A stretch of 11,506 nucleotides of DNA from Bacillota bacterium. GTDB lineage: Bacteria > Bacillota > Clostridia > Lachnospirales > Bianqueaceae. The number at the start of each line of letters is the position of its first letter. The stretch's first letter is position 1. The notes under the pieces were generated by a model. That model saw only the letters and a program-made list of their open reading frames with translations, was not told where the DNA came from and searched no databases. Shown piece after piece: positions 7,366 through 11,506 of this stretch. The DNA lies in assembly GCA_017474705.1 (NCBI GenBank), contig JAFVHC010000058.1, positions 1 to 11,506 of the forward strand, in the 5' to 3' direction. A program made the translations under genes and the position numbers.

Positions 7366-8163
7366 GAATCCGTTCCTGCCCATGACGACCATGGAAGGAA
7401 AACCAAGTTGCTGTAATAGTTTTACCGTTTCGTGGTAATGATAGTCAAGATGAGGTGCGCGGTGACAGTCCGTAGTGATGATGAGCCGCGCTTTTTCTTG
7501 TTGTAAAAACCGCAGCAAGGTGACAGAAGGGTAAGGTTCGTGGGTATATCCATTGGCCATACCGCCCAGGTTGACCTCCAGCAGAGCGCCTTTGCGTACG
7601 AGCGTCTGAAGAGTATCGCGTACCAGATCCTGATAACGGGCATCGGTCTCATCCAGATAGTGCAGTTTATCGTTGAACTTGCGGTATAGATCAAAATGTC
7701 CGATGATATCCGGATGCATCGTATCCAACATGCCAAGCACACGACTGCAGTATTCCTCGACCATCGGCAGGATCTGTCCATCATACCAAGTATCCAGCAT
7801 CTCCTGCAGCTTGGCGGCAGAGATATCGATCGGAGAATATGATGAGCCATGCTTCATGAAATGGACGCTGCCGATGCGGTAATCCCAGTCCAGGTCATCC
7901 AGATCCGAATCCAGATCCTGTTCGATGCCAAGAAAGATGCTGATCCGGTCCGCATAGACCCTTTGCAGACGACGGATCTCCGCACGGTACAGTGTGACGA
8001 TCTCCGGCGTCATACCTGTATAGGAATCAAAAGGGGTGTAGCTGTGTCCGGAGAAGCCAAGGGCGATCATTCCCTTGTCGAGCGCCGTTTGGACCAAGGC
8101 CTCCGGTGTGTCATGACCATCGCAGAAAGTGGAATGTGTATGTATATTTGAGATCAAGGTCAT
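7348..8163 (-). CDS. PHP-domain phosphatase, histidinol-phosphatase (HisK) type
   Basis: This 271-residue single-domain PHP metallophosphoesterase is likely cytoplasmic. The trinuclear metal site is complete: H8 and H10 in IHTHSTFCDG, D15, H40 in GFSGHS, E81 in GIEQD, H101 in GSVHFM, H156 in GHFDLY, and D232/H234 in TTDCHR. Family members hydrolyse L-histidinol phosphate, but the same fold serves other phosphomonoesters. No histidine genes are nearby, so the substrate is uncertain. I chose ATG at 8163-8161 rather than TTG at 8175: AAGGAG lies between them, and the predicted transcript begins near 8181, leaving the TTG almost at the 5' end. The AAGGAG-to-ATG gap is short (3 bases). It is divergent from the kinase operon with a shared promoter region and convergent with the LtaS-like gene. 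The stop codon lies in the terminator loop. Confidence 0.85.
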   Translation of the reverse strand: MTLISNIHTHSTFCDGHDTPEALVQTALDKGMIALGFSGHSYTPFDSYTGMTPEIVTLYRAEIRRLQRVYADRISIFLGIEQDLDSDLDDLDWDYRIGSVHFMKHGSSYSPIDISAAKLQEMLDTWYDGQILPMVEEYCSRVLGMLDTMHPDIIGHFDLYRKFNDKLHYLDETDARYQDLVRDTLQTLVRKGALLEVNLGGMANGYTHEPYPSVTLLRFLQQEKARLIITTDCHRAPHLDYHYHETVKLLQQLGFPSMVVMGRNGFEEVPL

Positions 8164-8187
8164 ATGCTCCTTCAATGTTCTGGAGCA

Positions 8188-8216
8188 ATTATAGCAGATT
8201 CAGCTGAACTTGACAA
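8188..8216 (-). promoter_or_regulatory. Leftward promoter of the PHP phosphatase gene
   Basis: On the minus strand, TTGTCA (8216-8211), a 17-bp spacer, then a perfect TATAAT (8193-8188). Predicted start near 8181, giving a leader of about 18 bases carrying AAGGAG. The -35 is the complement of the rightward promoter's -35. Confidence 0.7.
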
Positions 8217-8238
8217 TCCACATCGCACCGTCTACAAT
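8210..8238 (+). promoter_or_regulatory. Rightward sigma-A promoter of the sugar-kinase operon
   Basis: Perfect -35 TTGACA (8210-8215), a 17-bp spacer, then TACAAT (8233-8238). Predicted start near 8245 with a leader of about 40 bases. GGAG (8271-8274), in context CGAGGAGATA, lies 11 bases before the ATG at 8286. No operator palindrome is visible within it, unlike the promoter at 11368. Confidence 0.8.
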
Positions 8239-8285
8239 GAAACTGCAAGATGATGTAAAGAATCTAACGAGGAGATACATAGACT

Positions 8286-9371
8286 ATGGATGTTCAGAAG
8301 ATCATCGATCATTTTCAGCTAAACGATACAGTAACAGAAGCGGAGGCGTTTGGTTCCGGTCATATCAATGATACGATCCGTGTCAGGTTTGCCGGCGGTA
8401 CACCGGACGTCGTTCTGCAGCGCCTCAACACCTCGATCTTCCCGGATCCTGAGGGGCTGATGGAGAACGCGGTGCACGTCACGGAATTCCTCCGCAGGAA
8501 ACTGCAGGCGGAGGGCGGTGATGCCGAGAGAGGTACGCTGACTTTCATACCGGTCAAAGACGGCGGCTGGACATACACGGATGAGGAAAACGGCGTATGG
8601 CGCGCATGTTATCTGATCCCGGATACCATGAGCTATGATCTGGCTGAAAACGCGGAGATGTTTCGTTCTTCCGGTGCGGCCTTCGGTAAATTCATGGCTG
8701 ATCTATCTGATTTCCCGGCAGAGACCTTGCATGAAGTGATCCCGGATTTCCATAATACCGTAAAGCGATTCGAGACCTTCCGCAGATCTTTGGAAGCGGA
8801 CGTTAAAGACAGAGCTGCCTCCTGCCGGCCGGAGATCGATTTTGTGCTGACGCATGAAGGCCTGGCGCACGAGATCGTAGATCGCATCGCGGACGGCCGT
8901 CTGCCGTTGCGCGTAACGCATAACGATACCAAGATCAATAATATCCTGATGGATAAGACCACCGGAGAAAGCGTCTGCATCGTGGATCTGGATACGGTCA
9001 TGCCGGGCAGCGCCTTATATGATTATGGGGACAGCATCCGCTTCGGTGCTACCCATGCGCTGGAGGACGAGACCGATCTTTCCAAAGTAGATGTGGATCC
9101 GGAACTGTTCCGAGCCTATACGGAAGGATATCTGTCCACGACGGCGGATCGTCTTACGGATGAGGAGAAGCGCTGCCTTCTGACAGGAGCCATGGTCATC
9201 ACGTTCGAGACCGGCATGCGCTTCCTGACCGACTATCTGGATGGTGACGTTTATTTCAAGACCGCGCGGCCAGAGCATAATCTGGACCGTGCGCGTACAC
9301 AGTTCAAACTGGTCCGCGATATGGAAGAGAAGAAGGAACTGTTGGAAGGGATCGTACAAGAGCTTTGCTGA
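8286..9371 (+). CDS. N-acetylhexosamine 1-kinase-like sugar kinase (APH/NahK family)
   Basis: This 361-residue protein has the aminoglycoside-phosphotransferase (choline-kinase-like) fold and matches the bifidobacterial NahK (about 359 residues) in length and motif order. The nucleotide loop AFGSGHINDT is at 21-30. The catalytic-loop block LRVTHNDTKINN (208-219) carries the presumed catalytic base D214. The metal-binding IVDLDTVMPG (232-241, D234) is followed by YDYGDSIRFGA (245-255). NahK phosphorylates GlcNAc/GalNAc at C1 with ATP, feeding UDP-sugar formation in the lacto-N-biose/galacto-N-biose pathway. Exact substrate here is inference; related members may prefer other hexosamines or hexoses. 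No signal peptide, so cytoplasmic. It is first in a two-gene operon behind a consensus promoter, and its last codons overlap the non-ATG start of the next gene. No partner phosphorylase or uridylyltransferase is visible in the window. Confidence 0.82.
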   Translation: MDVQKIIDHFQLNDTVTEAEAFGSGHINDTIRVRFAGGTPDVVLQRLNTSIFPDPEGLMENAVHVTEFLRRKLQAEGGDAERGTLTFIPVKDGGWTYTDEENGVWRACYLIPDTMSYDLAENAEMFRSSGAAFGKFMADLSDFPAETLHEVIPDFHNTVKRFETFRRSLEADVKDRAASCRPEIDFVLTHEGLAHEIVDRIADGRLPLRVTHNDTKINNILMDKTTGESVCIVDLDTVMPGSALYDYGDSIRFGATHALEDETDLSKVDVDPELFRAYTEGYLSTTADRLTDEEKRCLLTGAMVITFETGMRFLTDYLDGDVYFKTARPEHNLDRARTQFKLVRDMEEKKELLEGIVQELC

Positions 9372-11335
9372 GACCAACATACGGACTGTATCTGTGGTCC
9401 GAAAACACACAGAAAGAGGGACCTCATGAAGCCGGTCGGCTGTCATGGGGTCCTGTGTATACAGAAGAGGCGTGCCTCGAGGGGGAACGGTGCACTCTGA
9501 CGTTTACGGCAGAGGATGATCTGGATGCGATGAGCCTGTTTATGACGTTCCGTGACACCGGCTGGAGCCGGGAGGATTATCTTCTGGTACCGGCGGCGGT
9601 CTATGATGGCAACCGGTTCTGTATCCATAAAGTACCATACGCACCTATGTTCACACATGAAGACTATGCCTTGGACCCACCGGTCACATCGACCGATATC
9701 CCGCATTTTTCGCAGGATGCAGAGGAGAGCGTGATATCGCTGCGGGCCGGTGACGGTGCAGTGCCCGGAGTCTTCTGGTATGACAGGAGCACTGGAACAG
9801 GACGGGCACTGTTGTATGAATACAGATGTTCGGAAGGTGCCCTCGGTGAAAACGGAGTCGTGCTCCGGGAGTCCGCAGTGGGTCTGGAAGTGACCGTTAT
9901 GGACCCCATCGTCCGCGCGGATGGCATGTATCGGTTCGGTGCCATCAGTTCGACGGTGCCTTGCGAAGATGTCCCGGGACGGATGGTGCAAGGTCAAACG
10001 ACGGTCCTGACTGTAGAACAGTACCGTTTCGATTGCCCGCGGTTGGAAGATTTTATCCATATCGTCGTACAGCTGATGCACCGCAAGGATCCTCTGGCCG
10101 GCCCGCGGACGATCACGGAACCTGCATTGGGCGGCATTCCGACGCTGAAAGGCGGATTCCGGCTGGTCGAGCAGAAGTATAACACATACAGCTGGTGCAA
10201 AGATCCGGGATTCTATATGTGCGGAGAAGGGACGAACCTGTACAGCATCTGGCAGACGGGCTGGGTCGGCTGCATCAATCCTGCGTATGCTTTGTACCGG
10301 GGCGGCAATCCCGTCTCCCGGGACCGGGCCAAACAGACGATGGGGTTCATGTTCCGCTTCATGCAGGCGCCGTCCGGCTTCTTCTACGGGATCTCTGACG
10401 GCCAACGCCTTTTCGGTGATGATTTCGCTGACATCGAAAACAAGGCCTTCGTCATGGTGCGCAAGAACGCTGATGCCTTGTATTTCGCCGCTAAGATCCT
10501 GCTGCTGATGAAGCAGAGACGGGATATCCCGGAGACGTCCTGGGTGCAGGGCCTGAGGAATGCTGCGGATGCTTTCGTGCGTCTGTTCCAACGGTATGGA
10601 CAACTGGGACAGTTCATCGACGTGGAGACGGAGGAGATCCTCGTGGGCGGTTCCTGTGCAGGGGGGCTGGTACCGGCAGGGCTTCTGCTGGCTGCCGTGT
10701 ATTTTGAGGAACCATCATACCGCGAGACTGCCTGCGCGATCGCAGAAATGTACGATCGGGACTATGTCCGGGCAGGTCTGGTGGGCGGTGGCCCCGGTGA
10801 GATCCTGTCCGCGCCGGATTCGGAAAGCGCCTATGCTGTGCTGGAAAGCTTTGTGGCATTATATGAGGCGACCGGTGAACAGCATTGGCTGGATGCCGCC
10901 GTGCGTGCTGCGGATATGTACGCGACCTGGGTCATGGCGTATGATTATCCATTCCCGGCACAGAGCATGTTCGGTCAGGCAGGCATGCACTCGACAGGAG
11001 CCGTCTGGGCCAATGTGCAGAACAAACATGGTGCGCCGGGTCCCTGCACATTCTCAGGATCCGCCATGTTCAGGCTTGCTAAGTATGTGGACCAATCTTT
11101 ATATCGCAGGATCGGAGAAGAGACCGTCCGCAACATCACTCAATATCTCTCCCGTGCCAACAGGCCGCTGTGGAATTATGACCATACCGCATCGGCGCCG
11201 CCCGGTTTTATGTGCGAGCGTGTCAGCACCTCGGACTGGGAAGGCTTTGAGAAGATCGGCGGCGTGTATGAGACCGGGTGCTGGTGTGAGGCAACTGTAC
11301 TGCTGATGGCTGTAGATCCGGAGATCGATCTATGA
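9365..11335 (+). CDS. Uncharacterised protein with alpha/alpha-toroid (six-hairpin) glycan-enzyme features
   Basis: I do not recognise a named family for this 656-residue cytoplasmic protein. Residues about 35-250 are beta-rich (e.g. CTLTFTAEDD, YRFGAISSTV, TTVLTVEQYRF). Residues about 255-650 look like an alpha-helical toroid: hairpin helices such as AYAVLESFVALYEATG..WLDAAVRAADMYATWV (489-522) and glycine/aromatic loops (SWCKDPGFYMCGEGTN, LVGGGPGEI, GQAGMHSTGAVWANVQNKHG). This resembles the six-hairpin superfamily of glycosidases, lyases and glycan phosphorylases. Acid/base candidates in loops include D346, D353, E483-D485-region acidic residues, D622-624-region and E636, none provable. Start: TTG 9365 (CTG 9368 is also possible, overlapping the kinase stop as CTGA); AAGAG at 9358-9362 is nearby. 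The first in-frame ATG is about 55 codons later and would remove the conserved-looking TYGLYLWSE start. Co-transcription with a hexosamine-kinase-like gene suggests that it releases or modifies the kinase substrate. Confidence 0.7.
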   Translation: MLRPTYGLYLWSENTQKEGPHEAGRLSWGPVYTEEACLEGERCTLTFTAEDDLDAMSLFMTFRDTGWSREDYLLVPAAVYDGNRFCIHKVPYAPMFTHEDYALDPPVTSTDIPHFSQDAEESVISLRAGDGAVPGVFWYDRSTGTGRALLYEYRCSEGALGENGVVLRESAVGLEVTVMDPIVRADGMYRFGAISSTVPCEDVPGRMVQGQTTVLTVEQYRFDCPRLEDFIHIVVQLMHRKDPLAGPRTITEPALGGIPTLKGGFRLVEQKYNTYSWCKDPGFYMCGEGTNLYSIWQTGWVGCINPAYALYRGGNPVSRDRAKQTMGFMFRFMQAPSGFFYGISDGQRLFGDDFADIENKAFVMVRKNADALYFAAKILLLMKQRRDIPETSWVQGLRNAADAFVRLFQRYGQLGQFIDVETEEILVGGSCAGGLVPAGLLLAAVYFEEPSYRETACAIAEMYDRDYVRAGLVGGGPGEILSAPDSESAYAVLESFVALYEATGEQHWLDAAVRAADMYATWVMAYDYPFPAQSMFGQAGMHSTGAVWANVQNKHGAPGPCTFSGSAMFRLAKYVDQSLYRRIGEETVRNITQYLSRANRPLWNYDHTASAPPGFMCERVSTSDWEGFEKIGGVYETGCWCEATVLLMAVDPEIDL

Positions 11336-11367
11336 CTTGTTATTTTGTGAGTTTTCTATAAATCGGA

Positions 11368-11396
11368 TTGACTACGAAACGTTTCGATGGTACAAT
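11368..11396 (+). promoter_or_regulatory. Strong sigma-A promoter of the 3'-edge gene
   Basis: TTGACT (11368-11373), a 17-bp spacer, then TACAAT (11391-11396). The -10 is part of a 10-bp palindrome TACAATTGTA (11391-11400). Predicted start near 11403, leaving a leader of about 64 bases. No terminator hairpin is visible between the preceding stop (11335) and this promoter, so read-through from the kinase operon remains possible. Confidence 0.8.
11375..11386. promoter_or_regulatory. LacI/GalR-family type operator within the promoter spacer
   Basis: CGAAACGTTTCG is a perfect 12-bp palindrome with the central CG typical of LacI/GalR-family operators. It resembles ribose-repressor and catabolite-repressor type sites. 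It lies exactly between the -35 and -10, so a bound repressor would exclude RNA polymerase. It departs from the usual cre pattern (TG at the left flank is missing), so a dedicated sugar repressor is more likely than CcpA. Confidence 0.65.
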
Positions 11397-11416
11397 TGTA
11401 ATATCTTATGTGGATA

Positions 11417-11433
11417 TGAAACATGCCGTTTCA
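11417..11433. repeat. Inverted repeat in the leader, possible second operator
   Basis: TGAAAC (11417-11422), five bases, GTTTCA (11428-11433): perfect 6-bp arms. The arms repeat the GAAAC/GTTTC words of the upstream palindrome, about 44 bp away centre to centre (roughly four helical turns). A third GTTTCA occurs at 11439-11444, 11 bp after the second arm. It could be an auxiliary operator or a small RNA hairpin in the leader. Confidence 0.5.
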
Positions 11434-11466
11434 GGTACGTTTCAAAGATAAGGAGGAAATACACTT

Positions 11467-11506
11467 ATGGCAGAAAACAGATACGTCGGTGAGTATCCGG
11501 TCATCG
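11467..11506 (+). CDS. 5' end of a gene, possibly L-fucose isomerase
   Basis: Only 13 codons are visible, beginning MAENRYVGEYPVI and running off the right edge. AAGGAGG (11450-11456) lies ten bases before the ATG, and a strong promoter with operator-like repeats precedes it, so the start is well supported. The pattern 'R.(I/V)G.YPVI' resembles the start of Bacillota L-fucose isomerases as I remember them (continuing GIRP.IDGR), and a sugar isomerase would fit the neighbourhood and a LacI-type operator. Thirteen residues cannot establish this; treat the product as unassigned with a weak lean to FucI. Confidence 0.4.
   Translation, partial: MAENRYVGEYPVI

Noticed and set aside
9443..10603. 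386-residue open frame on the minus strand
   Set aside because: It lies wholly antisense to the 656-residue protein, has no ribosome binding site or recognisable domain, and its Arg/His/Pro-rich composition is typical of a codon-bias shadow.
11338..11362. Second promoter (TTGTTA ... TATAAA) just after the 656-residue gene
   Set aside because: The spacer is only about 14 bp, too short for sigma-A; the TTGACT-17-TACAAT pair downstream is far better.
11375..11386. CcpA cre site
   Set aside because: The palindrome has the central CG but lacks the usual TG..CA outer bases, so it fits a dedicated LacI-family repressor better; not excluded.
11417..11444. Short CRISPR-like repeats (GTTTCA words)
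   Set aside because: Only 6-bp words at irregular spacing within 30 bp; no repeat-spacer array and no cas genes.

Overview
The window reads as a stretch of a Bacillota (Firmicutes) genome. G+C looks moderate to slightly high (mid-50s % by eye, not counted). Three things support this: canonical sigma-A type promoters with 17-bp spacers, strong AGGAGG/AAGGAG ribosome binding sites, and a membrane-anchored lipoteichoic-acid-synthase-like enzyme. The carbohydrate genes suggest a gut or host-associated, glycan-using member, such as a Lachnospiraceae or Erysipelotrichaceae type. The exact lineage is inference.

Layout. (1) 1-454: the 3' end of an ABC-transporter solute-binding protein of the iron/siderophore/cobalamin type, closed by a hairpin terminator (about 473-519). 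(2) 511-7333: a tightly packed rightward transcription unit. An extended -10 promoter sits in the tail of that terminator. It is followed by tsaE, tsaB and a rimI-type acetyltransferase, joined by ATGA overlaps. Next come a 1032-residue GH106-like glycosidase that starts inside rimI, and an LtaS-type sulfatase-fold membrane enzyme. tsaD, the usual neighbour, is absent from this interval. (3) 7338-8163: a terminator shared by convergent genes, then a leftward PHP-family phosphatase (histidinol-phosphatase type). (4) 8188-8238: a compact divergent promoter in which both directions share one TTGACAA -35 element. (5) 8286-11335: a two-gene operon of an N-acetylhexosamine 1-kinase-like (NahK-like) sugar kinase and a 656-residue protein I cannot assign. 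The second protein's C-terminal half looks like an alpha/alpha-toroid (six-hairpin) glycan enzyme; the genes overlap by a few bases at a non-ATG start. (6) 11336-11506: a strong promoter with a perfect LacI-type palindrome in its spacer and a second inverted repeat in the leader. It drives a gene of which only 13 codons are visible, possibly L-fucose isomerase.

How the parts may fit together. The first operon combines tRNA t6A modification and N-terminal acetylation with a cytoplasmic glycosidase and an envelope-polymer enzyme. This looks like transcriptional hitch-hiking rather than one pathway. The second half looks like intracellular handling of imported glycans. None of the glycan proteins shows a signal peptide, the kinase would phosphorylate a hexosamine at C1, and the unknown partner probably releases or processes that sugar. 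The kinase plus six-hairpin pair, with its promoter architecture, is the best candidate for something undescribed. No mobile elements, CRISPR arrays, tRNAs or rRNAs were seen.
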